Source: DATKNA01 sp963755755
GTDB taxonomy: Bacteria > Actinomycetota > Actinomycetes > Actinomycetales > Kineosporiaceae
Reading direction: 5' to 3'
NCBI GenBank assembly: GCA_963755755.1
Contig: CAVWLJ010000014.1
Span: forward strand, 296,378 to 360,377
Length of the DNA stretch: 64,000 nt
Shown: positions 8,791 to 17,547 of the stretch, piece by piece
Position numbering within the stretch: position 1 is the stretch's first letter
Layout of the letters: every line of letters begins with the position of its first letter
Notes under the pieces: generated by a model
The model's input: only the letters and a program-made list of their open reading frames with translations
The model's database searches: none
What the model was told of the DNA's origin: nothing
Position numbers and translations under genes: made by a program

Positions 8791-9419
8791 GCGGGCACCT
8801 CGGCCAGCTCCTGCGGCTGCAGCTGCGCGAAGGCGGTGAGCAGGGCGAGCCCGACCGGACCGCTCTTCTCGATGTGGAACTGCGTCGCCATGACGTTGCC
8901 GCGTGCCACCACCGACGCGAACTCGGCGCCGTACCGGGTGACGCCGGCGACGTCGCTCTCCTGCGCGGGGAGTGCGTGGAAGGAGTTCACGAAGTAGAAG
9001 TGGGCGCCCTCGGGCAGGGCGCGGGCGAAGGGGTGCTGCGACTGTGGCCGCACCGCGTTCCACCCCATGTGCGGCACGCGCAGGCCCTCGCCGCGGAAAC
9101 GGACGACCTCGCCGGGCAGCCAGCCGAGGCAGTCGACGTCCCCCTCGGAGCTGTGCTCGAACAGCACCTGCAGGCCGACACAGACGCCGAGGAACGGCAG
9201 GCCCTCGTTGCGCACGACGCGGTCGAGGTGCTCGGTCCAGCCCCGCTCGCGCAGCGAGGCCATCGTGACGTCGGCCGCCCCGACACCCGGGAGGATGAGG
9301 CGGTCGACGTCAGCGGCTTCGTCTGGGGTGGCGACGAGGCGCGCCTCGAGGCCCAGATGGTGCAGCGCGAAGAGGACGCTCTGCGCATTGCCCGTCTGGT
9401 AGGTGATGACGCCGATCAC
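8784..9419 (-). CDS. hisH: Imidazole glycerol phosphate synthase glutaminase subunit (HisH)
   Basis: 211 residues, class I glutamine amidotransferase. Nucleophile Cys80 lies in FLGVCVGLQ, and the His182/Glu184 pair in ATQFHIEKSG (canonical HPEKS has Pro where this has Ile). LPGVGAAD and GWNAV are further HisH signatures. It supplies ammonia to HisF. GTG 9419 directly abuts the stop of the upstream membrane-protein gene (TGAGTG), and its own 3' end overlaps hisF, so the three genes form one operon. No other histidine genes are in the window. Confidence 0.85.
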   Translation of the reverse strand: MIGVITYQTGNAQSVLFALHHLGLEARLVATPDEAADVDRLILPGVGAADVTMASLRERGWTEHLDRVVRNEGLPFLGVCVGLQVLFEHSSEGDVDCLGWLPGEVVRFRGEGLRVPHMGWNAVRPQSQHPFARALPEGAHFYFVNSFHALPAQESDVAGVTRYGAEFASVVARGNVMATQFHIEKSGPVGLALLTAFAQLQPQELAEVPAC

Positions 9420-9932
9420 TCAGCCATGGTACCGGCGGCCGTCGTCCGGGCCGCTGCCTCGGTCCCACCCCGCGTTAGCCACGAGCGCGGCGATCGGTGG
9501 GAGCACCATGGCGACCAGGGACATCCCGACGGCGACCGGCACCGACCAGAGCCGGACCACGCCCCAGGCGAGGATCAGCAGGCCCAGACAGGTGCCCATG
9601 ATGAGGAGATAGCGGCGGGCGCGGACCGTCTCGCTCACGGGCGGCCGGGGTGCCCGCGGAACACGCGGACGGTCCTCCGTCACGGGACGGTACGGCGGCA
9701 CGGCCGAGGTCGGCTGCCAGTGAGCGCCCTGCCGCATCCGGTGGACGACCACCGCGGCGTTGACCCCCGCCAGGACCGCGATCGCCGCGAACACGAGCCC
9801 GAGCACCCGCTCCCCGGCGGCGAACATGATCGAGGCGGCGATGGCCCAGCACACGGCCCCGGCCAGCGTCAGTGCGAGCCGCAGCCCCAGCGCGCTGCGC
9901 GCATGTACAGGTTCGTCGCCCGTCCGCGACAC
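9420..9932 (-). CDS. Membrane protein with DUF6343-like and DUF3099-like halves
   Basis: 170 residues from GTG 9932. The N-terminal half (DEPVHARSALGLRLALTLAG, two helices) resembles DUF6343; the C-terminal half (RARRYLLIMG, then two helices ending PPIAALVANAGWD) resembles DUF3099. A Pro/Arg-rich cytosolic linker joins them. Both are small membrane families of unknown role, and their union in one protein is read directly from the continuous frame. The gene leads the hisH-hisF operon, with stop and start touching. Confidence 0.7.
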   Translation of the reverse strand: MSRTGDEPVHARSALGLRLALTLAGAVCWAIAASIMFAAGERVLGLVFAAIAVLAGVNAAVVVHRMRQGAHWQPTSAVPPYRPVTEDRPRVPRAPRPPVSETVRARRYLLIMGTCLGLLILAWGVVRLWSVPVAVGMSLVAMVLPPIAALVANAGWDRGSGPDDGRRYHG

Positions 9933-10039
9933 CTTGGGCCCTTCGACGTGCTCCCGTCACCGCACGGTGACCTCGACGCTCCAGTCTCCCTCCACCGCGT
10001 ACGGCCGTCGCGGTCAGCGGTCCGCACGATGCCGCTCGC

Positions 10040-11440
10040 TCACTCCGCCGCGACCGGCTGCTCCGTCAGGTCGCCGTCCAGCTCCGCCAGCACGTCGTCG
10101 AGCAGCTGCTCGACCGGCACCGCCCGGCCCGCCTGGTTCATCGCCGCCGCGAGCCCGGGCGCCCAGGGAACGTCCCCGACCCGGCCGCCCAGTGGCGGCA
10201 GATCCGACCGGACCGACGCCTGGTAGATCTCGACGGACATCCGCCACGGGCTCGCGTCGAACCGCTCGACGAGCTCGCTGCCGAGGCAGATCCCGGGCTG
10301 GTCGAAGTCGGTGAGGAAGCGGAGCCGGGCGCCGCCGGCGTGCAGCCGCTGCAGCAGGTCCAGCACCAGCGGGTCGAGACCGCCGTCCGCGTGGACCACC
10401 GCGACCGTGCCGCCGAAGCGCTCGGCCACGGCCTCGAGGACCCGGGCGTTCCCGACGACCAGGATGTCGGGCGAGCCGCCCGGCAGCGCGGCCCAGTTCG
10501 GCCCCGCCTCCCGGAGGTCGCGAGCCGGTGACGTGCACGGGCAGGCCCGCCTCGGCGGCGAGCTGCCAGCGCCGGCCGGAGCCCGACTCGGCAGGCACGA
10601 CACCCAGGGCGAGGCACGTGGTCGAGACGAGGTCCACGAGGACGCCGAACCGCGCCCAGAGCCGCCGGCGTGCGGTGGCTTCGGTGGGGACGCCGGTGCC
10701 CGCCGCCGCCGCGAGCCCGCGGAGCACGAGCGCCGCCACGGCGGACCCCTCGTCGAGCGCGTGCTCGTCCCCGGCCACCTCCGCGGCGAGCTCGGACCGC
10801 ACCCGCCACGCCGTGGCGGCGCCGGTCGCGGTGTCCGCGGCTGTCAGTGCGCCCAGGAGCTCCAGCGCGGCGAGCACCTCCGTGTCCGTGAGCCCGCCGT
10901 CGCCACCGACGACGTCCCGCCGGACCGTCTCCAGCCAGGTCGCCGTCCACGGCAACGCGGCGAGCCGGGGGTGCGCGTCGAGCCACTCCTGGGCGGCGCG
11001 CACCGGGGCCGTGCGGCTCTGGGCCCGCGCGCGGCGACCGGCGGCGGGCACGAAGCGCTCCGCGGCGATCGCGAGCGGCAGCCCCGCGGTCACCGCCACG
11101 ATCCGCTCGAGCAGGGCGAGATCCACCCGGGTCGCGGCGCGCACGGTGGGGACGCCGAGCAGCCCGGCGAGCGCCCGCCGGCCCGACTGGTCCAGGCCGC
11201 GGACGTCGACGGCGGGTGCGTCGTGCCGGCTCCCGCCCTGCAGCGCGTCGCGGACGGCGACCCACAGCGGCGTCAGCGCGGGATCGGCCAGGTCGGGGCG
11301 CGGCGGGATCGCGAAGCGCTGAGCCGCCTCGGCGCGCGGGTCCGGAGCGTCCTCGCCGTCCTGGACCTCGGCGCTGTCGGGGGTGTCCGGCGTGTCGACG
11401 ATGGCGACGTCGGGCGCAGGGTCACGGAGGTCACGGAGGT
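10040..11440 (-). CDS. DUF2399/TIGR02679 (JetD-like, Toprim-type) protein, frame broken
   Basis: The upstream part reads AIPPRPDLADPALTPLW, DVRGLDQSGRRALAGLLG and similar TIGR02679 segments. After a slip near 10520 the C-terminal domain continues with PDILVVGNARVLEAVA, FLTDFDQPGICLGSEL and SPWRMSVEIYQASV. The last block is the DUF2399 Toprim-like domain, related to the JetD nuclease of Wadjet plasmid-defence systems. In Wadjet loci it travels with DUF2397, DUF2398 and an SMC-like ATPase, none of which is here. No convincing start codon is seen near 11440, and the frame before the domain is acidic, so this is probably the C-terminal part of one long protein with the next entry. Confidence 0.65.
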
Positions 11441-12941
11441 CGGAGGTCGACCGTCCGCGCTTCCTCGGGCGGCGGCTCGGGTGCGTCGGCGGCGGGCCGG
11501 CGCAGCAGGCCGGAGAGGCGGGGCCTCGGCTCCGGCGTCGCCGGGGCGGCGTGTTCGGCCTCGACGTCCGGCGCGTCCTCGACGTCCGGCGCGGCCTCGA
11601 CGTCGGGCGCTGCCTCGACCACCGACGTGTCCGGAGCGTCGTCCTGCGCCTGGCGGTCGTCGTGGACGCCGTCGGGCCGCGGCGGCACGGTGACCGACGG
11701 CGGAGGGCGGCACCGTGGCGCCGGGGAGGTCCGTGAGCGGAGCCGGGCGGTTCACGAGCGTCGCCAGCCGCGGCCGGATCGGCAGCGGTGGCCGGTCCGG
11801 GTCGGCGGCGGGCTCCAGGCTCTGGTGATCGTCGCCGGCCGGTGGCTGCTCCGTCGCGGAGGCGGACGATTCGGCCGGCGCGACGTCGTCCGCGTCCGGC
11901 GACGGCCATGCCACGAGCCGGTTCCAGCTCGGCAGGGGCTCGGGGTCGGCGGGAGGCTCGGCCGGCACGTCGAGCGGCACCGGCTCGAAGAGGTTCAGCT
12001 CCCGGTCGTGGTGCACCGCCGTCGGCGCCCGGTCGTGCCAGGCCCGAGGCCACGGGGGCTCGGAGGGCGCCTCCGCGGGCTGGTCGTGGGTCGGCTCGTC
12101 ACCGCCGACGCCGATCACCTCGCCGGTGGGCTCGTCGGTCGGCTCGTCGGTGATCTCGTCGATCACCTCGTCGGTGATCTCGGTCCGCTCGTCGAACGCA
12201 TCCTCGGCCGGCTCCTCGAGCCGCTCGTCCTGCGGCTCGTACATGCCTTCGGCGCCGCGGTCCTCGAGCCGCGTCTCGTCCGCCGGGAGGTCGCCGACCG
12301 GCTCCTCCTCACGGCTTCCGTGGTCGACCGGCTCCAGGGCCGATCCCTCGGGCTCATGGGACTCGTCCGGGGTGTCGTCGGGCACTGACGCTTCGGGGAC
12401 GGACGCGTCCGTCGCCCACGCGCCGGCCAGGGACTCGTCCGGCACGGGCCGGTCCGGCGCCGGAGCCTCGGACGGCTCCTCGGTACCGGTCGTCGTCGTG
12501 CTGCGCATCGGGTTCGGACGCGGGTGCGTCGTCCCCGTGGTGGGCCGGCGGGGCGAACGGACGCGCGACCGGCGTCGTCCAGTCCGTCGTGCCGCCCGCC
12601 CGGCGCTCGGCGTCGTGCTCCTCCGCGTCCGGGCGACGGAAGGAGGTGTCGGTACGGGACTCGTCGAACCGGGCGAAGGCGCGGCGCAGTCCGCGGACGG
12701 GGCCGCGGTGGGCGGCGGGCGGTGGCTCCTCGGGCGGCGCGGAGAACGGCAGCAGCGTGGGCAATGCCTCGGGGTCGCGTGGCGCGCCCGGATCGATGTC
12801 GGTCGGCGGAGGGCCGGGGGCGTAGGACCGGCGCCTGCGGGAGCGCTCGTCCGGCGGCGGTTCGTACAGCCAGGCCAGCGACTCGGGCAGCTCGGGGTGG
12901 GGTTCGTCAGCGCGCGGGCCGCGCGTCCTCGTCTCGTCCAC
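11431..12941 (-). CDS. Long acidic, disordered protein or N-terminal tail of the DUF2399 protein
   Basis: Starting at GTG 12941 (VDETRTRGPRADEPHPE, with GAGAGG upstream), the reverse strand encodes about 500 residues rich in Asp, Glu, Pro and Ala, with repeats such as EITDEPTDEPT and VEAAPDVEAAPDVEDAPDV. The frame breaks near 12490, 11700 and 11440, but acidic composition continues across each break and into the DUF2399 frame. I infer one long polypeptide of about 960 residues: disordered acidic tail, then DUF2399. Two separate genes remain possible. No known domain is recognised in the tail. Confidence 0.5.
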
Positions 12942-12994
12942 CGGGTCAACGGTCCTCTCGCACGTGCAGCACAGGGGCTCGTCGACGCCCCCAC

Positions 12995-13160
12995 GCACGC
13001 GGAACTGTCTCACATCCAGGCCCGGCAGGGGCCTGCGCCGCCCGTTCGAACGGGCACGCGGAACTGTCTCACATCCAGGCCCGGCAAGGGCCCGCGCCGC
13101 CGGTTGACGGGCACGCGGAACTGTCTCACATCAGAGGGTCCGCTCGGGGCCCGTGCCGCC
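12995..13160. repeat. Three direct repeats of about 57-59 bp
   Basis: Units begin at 12995, 13054 and 13111, each opening with GCACGCGGAACTGTCTCACA. The first two continue with CAGGCCCGGCA and a GC-rich dyad; the third is cut after about 26 bases. CGTTCGAACG lies at the junction of units 1 and 2. They fill the gap upstream of the acidic/DUF2399 gene, both neighbours being on the minus strand. They could be a repeated regulator site or a minisatellite. Units are separated by almost nothing, so this is not a CRISPR array. Confidence 0.8.
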
Positions 13161-13196
13161 CGTCATCGGATGTCCGACGTGCCCGGAACACCCCGA

Positions 13197-13523
13197 TCAG
13201 CTGAGGCCCTCCGCGGCGCGCTCCTCGCGCAGAAGGTCGGCGAACTCGTCGGTGTGCAGCTGGGCGAGCCGGTCGAGAGCCCGGGAGCGTGCGCGCCGGG
13301 CACGGACCTCCGGGTCGCCGTGACCACGGATGTCCCGGACCGGGGTCGTCTGCACCCGCGGCGCTCTCGTCGTCACCGTGGTCGTCGCACTCGGCCGGCT
13401 CGTCACGGTCGCGGCCGCGGCGGCCTTGGCGGCATCGGTCCGGCAGATCTCGGAGTCCCCGTCGAAGTCCTCGACCGGCAGGACCTTGCGGCACTTCTGG
13501 CAGCGGCGCCAGTTCGCGGCCAT
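13197..13523 (-). CDS. Small zinc-ribbon-like conserved protein
   Basis: 108 residues. The N-terminus WRRCQKCRKVLPVEDFDGDSEICR has a CxxC knuckle and a later Cys, typical of a treble-clef or zinc-ribbon start. A Thr/Ala/Arg-rich linker and a charged C-terminal helix (ALDRLAQLHTDEFADLLREE) follow. Similar short proteins occur widely in actinobacteria without known function. The fourth Cys usual in such knuckles is not seen (CRTDAAK), so metal binding may be weakened or completed in a dimer. Confidence 0.65.
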   Translation of the reverse strand: MAANWRRCQKCRKVLPVEDFDGDSEICRTDAAKAAAAATVTSRPSATTTVTTRAPRVQTTPVRDIRGHGDPEVRARRARSRALDRLAQLHTDEFADLLREERAAEGLS

Positions 13524-13608
13524 CTACTCCCCGTCTCTCGTCTTCTGTGCTCCACACCCTACGAACGCCACCGCCCGGCCACGATTCCCCGGCGCGGCGC
13601 CGAGCACG

Positions 13609-13646
13609 CCACCGCCCCCGGCCGGCGAGCGGCGCGGGGGCGGTGG
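13609..13646 (-). terminator. Hairpin terminator after FKBP gene
   Basis: A perfect 12-base stem (CCACCGCCCCCG with its complement) around a 14-base loop, located 13 bases beyond the FKBP stop codon in the direction of transcription. Confidence 0.65.
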
Positions 13647-13658
13647 GATGCGGCGGGC

Positions 13659-14603
13659 TCAGTACTCGCCGAGGACGTCGACCACGAGGACGACGGCTTG
13701 CGTGGAGGAGCTCGTCGGCTTGGGGCCGAGGACGACGGCGCGGCTGCCGATCGTCGCGCTCTTGAACGCGGTCGCGGCCTGCAGGAGGTCAGTCCCGGAG
13801 ACGACCTGCGGGCCGGGCCCGCTCCAGGTCGACTGCGTCGTCTTGCCGGTCTTCGCGTCGGCCTGCACGAGCTGCACGACGAAGCTCTTCTTCGGGTCGA
13901 TCGCCGGGCCGCTGCCCTTGAGCAGCAGCGCCGACTGCGGGTCCTTGGCGAGCTTGACGCCCTTGACGGAGGTGACGCTGGGCACGGTGCCGGACGCCGA
14001 CTTCACCGCGGGGAAGCCGGTCGGCAGCTTGCCCGCCGGCGTTCCGTTGGCGGTGGCCGTGGCGTCGTAGCTGCCCAGCACGTCGACCACGAACAGCAGC
14101 GTGTGCCCGGCGAGCGGCTGGGACGCGTCCGCCTTGGCGCCGTACGCCTGCGCCGGCGGGATGGTCAGGAGCAGGCGACTGCCGGCCTTCTGCCCGACCA
14201 GGCTCTTGTCCCACCCGGGGATGACCGCGTTCTTGCCGATCGGCGTCGCCAACGGGGCCTTGCGGTCGTAGGAGTTGTCGAAGACGTTGGGCTTGCCGTC
14301 CTTCGGGTCCCAGGTCTGGCCCAGGTAGTTGACGACGATGCTCTGCCCCGAGGCCACGGCGGGGCCGGTCCCGGGCTTGAGGACGTCGGTGGTGAGGCTG
14401 CTCGGCGCGGTCTTGTTCGGGACCGTGAGCGTCGGCTTGTCGCCGAAGCCACCGGTCACGCCGACGCCGACGCTGGTGTTCGCGGTCCCGGAGGACGACG
14501 AGGAGGACGAGGAGCCGGAGGAGCCGCCGCAGGCGGCCAGGGCGAGGGGGGCGAGCAGGCTGGCGGCGACCATGGCGGCACCGCGGCGTGCGGACAGCTT
14601 CAC
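13659..14603 (-). CDS. FKBP-type peptidyl-prolyl isomerase lipoprotein, two FKBP-like domains
   Basis: 314 residues from GTG 14603. A lipoprotein signal (SLLAPLALAACGG) precedes a Ser/Gly linker. The first FKBP domain has VLKPGTGPAVASGQSIVVNYLGQTW, VIPGWDKSLVGQKAGSRLLLTIPPAQAYG and the closing LLFVVDVL, which carry the usual active-site aromatic and Asp positions. A second FKBP-like repeat (LLLKGSGPAIDPKKSFVVQ to VVLVVDVLGEY) lacks the GWD and YG motifs and is probably structural. Expected to act outside the membrane as a folding catalyst. It is divergent from pxpA. Confidence 0.85.
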   Translation of the reverse strand: MKLSARRGAAMVAASLLAPLALAACGGSSGSSSSSSSSGTANTSVGVGVTGGFGDKPTLTVPNKTAPSSLTTDVLKPGTGPAVASGQSIVVNYLGQTWDPKDGKPNVFDNSYDRKAPLATPIGKNAVIPGWDKSLVGQKAGSRLLLTIPPAQAYGAKADASQPLAGHTLLFVVDVLGSYDATATANGTPAGKLPTGFPAVKSASGTVPSVTSVKGVKLAKDPQSALLLKGSGPAIDPKKSFVVQLVQADAKTGKTTQSTWSGPGPQVVSGTDLLQAATAFKSATIGSRAVVLGPKPTSSSTQAVVLVVDVLGEY

Positions 14604-14696
14604 GAGGAACCTTCGACGGCGAGGAAAACGGACTCGCCCACGGTAACGGCCCGACCTGTGCCTGCCGTTCCCGCAGCGGCCGAGGAGAATCCGGGG

Positions 14697-15435
14697 ATGG
14701 GCCCGCGCATCGACCTGAACGCCGACGTCGCCGAGTCGTTCGGCCGCTGGCGGCTCGGTGACGACGAGGCGCTGCTCCCGTTGCTGACCAGCGCGAACGT
14801 GGCCTGCGGCTTCCACGCGGGCGATGCAAGGACGATCCGCGGGACGGTGGCCGCGTGCGCCGACCTCGGCGTCGTCGTCGGCGCCCAGGTCTCCTACCGC
14901 GACCTCGCCGGGTTCGGGCGCCGCGCCATGGAGGTCGACCCGGCGGACCTCGAGGCCGACGTGCTGTACCAGATCGCCGCCGTCGACGGGCTCGCCCGGA
15001 CAGCCGGCGTCCGGGCCCGGTACGTCAAGCCGCACGGGGCGCTCTACCACCGGGTGCTCGACGACGAGGGCCAGGCGGCGGCCCTCGTCGCCGCGGTGCT
15101 CGCCTGGGACCCCTCGGCGTCCGTGCTCACCCAGCCCGGTGGCCGGCTGGCCGCGCTGGCGGCGGACGCCGGGCTCGCCGTCGTCGGCGAGGCCTTCGCC
15201 GACCGCGGGTACGGCGACGACGGCCGGCTGCTGCCCCGCTCCACGCCCGGCGCGGTGCTGACGGATCCGCGAGCGGCCGCCGACCAGGCGGTCCGGCTGG
15301 CGACGGCCGGCCGCTTCGGGTCGCTCTGCGTGCACGGCGACACCCCGGGCGCCCCGGCCATCGCCGCGGCGGTGCGCTCGGCGCTCGCCGGAGGCCGGCG
15401 TCCAGGTCGCCCCGTTCGCCGACGGCGGGCGCTGA
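14697..15435 (+). CDS. pxpA: 5-oxoprolinase subunit A (LamB/YcsF family), frame broken near C-terminus
   Basis: MGPRIDLNADVAESFG is the classic LamB/YcsF opening; SANVACGFHAGD and YVKPHGALYH follow. PxpA, with PxpB and PxpC, hydrolyses 5-oxoproline to glutamate using ATP. The frame slips by one base near 15395; the alternative frame then gives the normal end (AGVQVAPFADGG) and the TGA at 15433-15435. Read uncorrected, the frame would run on into pxpB, producing an artificial fusion. pxpB starts three bases later. Confidence 0.85.
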
Positions 15436-15437
15436 CG

Positions 15438-16058
15438 ATGGGCCGGGAGGTCCGCCGCTACGCGGACGTCGGGCTGCTCGTCGAGACGCCGACCAGCGGG
15501 GAGGCGCTCGCGCTGTGCGCGTGGCTCGCGGCGTCCGGGCGGCCGGTGCGGGCCCGGCCCGGCCTGCGGTCGGTGCTCGTCGAGCCCGAGGAGGGCGCCG
15601 ACCTCGCGCGGCTGGCCAAGGAGCTGGCGGACGTCGAGGTGCAGCCCGGCGCCCCGTCCGGGCGATCCGTCGAGCTTCCCGTCCGGTACGACGGCGAGGA
15701 CCTCCCCGAGGTCGCCCGGCGGCTCGGCATGGGCGTCGCGGAGGTGGTCGAGCGGCACGCGGCGCCCACGTACACGGTCGCCTGCCTCGGCTTCTCGCGC
15801 GGCTTCCCCTACCTCGAGGGGCTCGACCCCGTGCTCCGGCTGCCTCGCCGCGAGAGCCCCCGTGCCCACGTGCCGACGGGCTCGGTCGCGATCGCGGCGG
15901 ACCAGACGGGCATCTACCCGCAGAGCTCACCCGGGGGGTGGCACCTGCTCGGCCGGACCGACGCCACGATCTTCGACATCGAGCGGGAACCGCCGGCGCT
16001 GCTGGCGCCGGGCGACCGGGTCCGCTTCGTCCCCGTCGCTCCGGGCCGGACGCCGTGA
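15438..16058 (+). CDS. pxpB: 5-oxoprolinase subunit B (allophanate hydrolase subunit 1 family)
   Basis: 206 residues from ATG 15438. The family blocks are ELPVRYDGEDLPEVA, HAAPTYTVACLGFSRGFPYLEGLDP and the C-terminal SVAIAADQTGIYPQSSPGGWHLLGRT. The last forms part of the KipI/AHS1 cyclophilin-like fold. The stop overlaps the pxpC start (GTGA at 16055-16058). The subunit is intact and joins PxpA and PxpC in the cytosolic oxoprolinase complex. Confidence 0.87.
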   Translation: MGREVRRYADVGLLVETPTSGEALALCAWLAASGRPVRARPGLRSVLVEPEEGADLARLAKELADVEVQPGAPSGRSVELPVRYDGEDLPEVARRLGMGVAEVVERHAAPTYTVACLGFSRGFPYLEGLDPVLRLPRRESPRAHVPTGSVAIAADQTGIYPQSSPGGWHLLGRTDATIFDIEREPPALLAPGDRVRFVPVAPGRTP

Positions 16059-16974
16059 GCGGGCTGCGGGTGCTGGAGCCGGGGCCGGCGACCGTGGTGG
16101 AGGACCTGGGCCGGCCCGGCCGCGAGGGGCAGGGGGTGGCGCCGTCGGGGGCGTTCGACCGTGCGGCTTACGCGCGCGCCCAACGCCTGGTCGGCAACCG
16201 GCCGGCTGCGGCGGGGCTGGAGGTGCCGGTCGGCGGGCTCGCCGTGGCGGCGGAGGACGACCTCGTCGTCGCTGTGACGGGCGCGTCGTGCCCGGTCGAG
16301 GTCGGCGGGCGTGACGAGGTCGCGGAGGTCGCGCTCGTCGTCCGGTCCGGAGCCGTGCTGCGGCTCGGCACCGCGCGGCGCGGTCTGCGCGCGTACGTCG
16401 CCGTCCGCGGCGGTCTCGCCGTGCCCCTGGTCCTGGGGAGCCGGTCCTGGGACGCCGGTGGGCGGCTCGGGCCGCCCCCGCTCGCCGCCGGCGTCCAGCT
16501 GCCCGTCGGGGACGAGGTGGCGGGTCAGCCGCACTACGAGCCGGTCGTCGCGCCGCCGGCGAGGCCCGGCCGACCTGGGACTGGTGCCCGGGCCGTACGG
16601 CGAGCTGCTGGACGGCGGGCCGCTCCTCGACGGCGGCTGGGAGGTGCGCCCCGAGAGCGATCGGATGGGGGTGCGGCTGAGGGCGCTCGACCCTCCGGCG
16701 CGCGCCTGGCTGCGGCGCGTGCCGGGCGCGCTGCCCAGCTTCCCGGTGGTCCCGGGGAGCGTCCAGGTGCTGCCCTCGGGCGACCTCGTGGTCCTGGGGC
16801 CGGACGCCGGGGTGACCGGCGGGTACGCCGTCGTGGGCGTGGTGGGCGGCGCCGGGTCTGGACCTCCTGGCGCAGGCGGCACCGGGCGCGCGGCTGCGGT
16901 TCCGGCTCGTAACGCGGCGCAGCCCCCGACCGGGGCCGGGGGCTGCGCGGGGAGACAGGCGTCAGTACCAGTAG
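16055..16974 (+). CDS. pxpC: 5-oxoprolinase subunit C (allophanate hydrolase subunit 2 family), frame broken twice
   Basis: Begins VSGLRVLEPGPATVVEDLGRPG and carries the family motifs GVAPSGAFD, NRPAAAGLEVP, the AVTGASCPVEVGG block and YVAVRGGLAVPLVLGSRSWD. The frame slips near 16565 (before LGLVPGPYGELL) and again near 16850 (before LDLLAQAAPGARLRFR). The coding signal is continuous over the breaks. The true stop is uncertain: the best frame ends at 16974, but the hairpin at 16917-16948 suggests translation may end sooner. Confidence 0.75.
16917..16948. terminator. Hairpin between pxpC and DUF6131 gene
   Basis: A perfect 12-base stem (GCGCAGCCCCCG with its complement) and an 8-base loop between converging genes; probably a bidirectional terminator. 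Confidence 0.7.
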
Positions 16975-17116
16975 CGGCGACCCCGACCGGACGGCCGACG
17001 CTGCCGGCAACGAAGAGGATCGCTCCGATGACCAGCAAGATCACGCCGATCGTCGTGAGGATCGAGATGTGCGCGAAGATGCCGATCAGTAGCAGGATCA
17101 GACCCAGAATGAGCAT
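16962..17116 (-). CDS. DUF6131-like small hydrophobic protein, frame broken near C-terminus
   Basis: About 51 residues: MLILGLILLLIGIFAHISIL, a second hydrophobic stretch and a glycine-rich end. One base slip near 17000 restores the family's usual tail (GRGRRYWY) and a TGA at 16962. Members are two-helix membrane mini-proteins of unknown function in actinobacteria. The upstream gap is shared with the divergent small gene at 17264. Confidence 0.7.
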
Positions 17117-17263
17117 CGTTGTCTCCTGTCGCTAGGGGTGATCGGGAAATACCCTTCCGATCACGGACCAAACATGCACCTGCATCCGGGCGTGTCATCC
17201 GCGTGTCGGTTCGCGTGCGATCGCTCACCCTGGGCTGGCGCTTGGACGGCTCCGTGGACGGGT

Positions 17264-17494
17264 ATGTCGCAGGCCATGACGCATCACACGCCCTTCGTCC
17301 CACCCGAGGAGCGCGCCCAGAGTGTGGGCGCGACCGGAGGCCTGCCCGGCGCGAACGCGGACCCCCGCACTGCGGAGCTCGCTCCCGAGGAGATCGAGTC
17401 GACGGTGGCCGCCGGGGACCTCCCCGGCGACGCCGCTCCGGACCCGGCCGACGAGCTGGCCGACCGGGACAGCGCCGGCGACGCCGACAGCTGA
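17264..17494 (+). CDS. Small acidic hypothetical protein
   Basis: 76 residues from ATG 17264 (MSQAMTHHTPFVPPEERAQ); a second in-frame ATG at 17276 is possible. Rich in Ala, Asp, Glu and Pro, with no membrane helix and probably disordered. The composition follows normal GC codon bias, which favours a real gene. Function unknown. It is convergent with the HD gene. Confidence 0.5.
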   Translation: MSQAMTHHTPFVPPEERAQSVGATGGLPGANADPRTAELAPEEIESTVAAGDLPGDAAPDPADELADRDSAGDADS

Positions 17495-17547
17495 GAGCGC
17501 GCGAGGCCCCGTCGGCGTCCGCCCGGTCGTCGGCGGGGCCTGGCCGT

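Noticed and set aside
7929..9419. HisHF-like pair of an O-antigen or sialic-acid type locus (WbuY/WbuZ)
   Set aside because: No amidotransferase WbuX or sugar genes are nearby, and most signature residues are those of true HisH/HisF.
10040..11440. A complete Wadjet defence system
   Set aside because: Only the DUF2399 (JetD-like) component is present; none of the SMC or DUF2397/DUF2398 partners is found on either side.
12995..13160. CRISPR array
   Set aside because: Only three units, conserved along almost all of their length, with no unique spacers and no cas genes.
12126..16058. A 1310-codon open frame on the plus strand
   Set aside because: Most of it is the antisense shadow of the acidic/DUF2399 and FKBP genes; only the last part (pxpA frame slipping into pxpB) is real.
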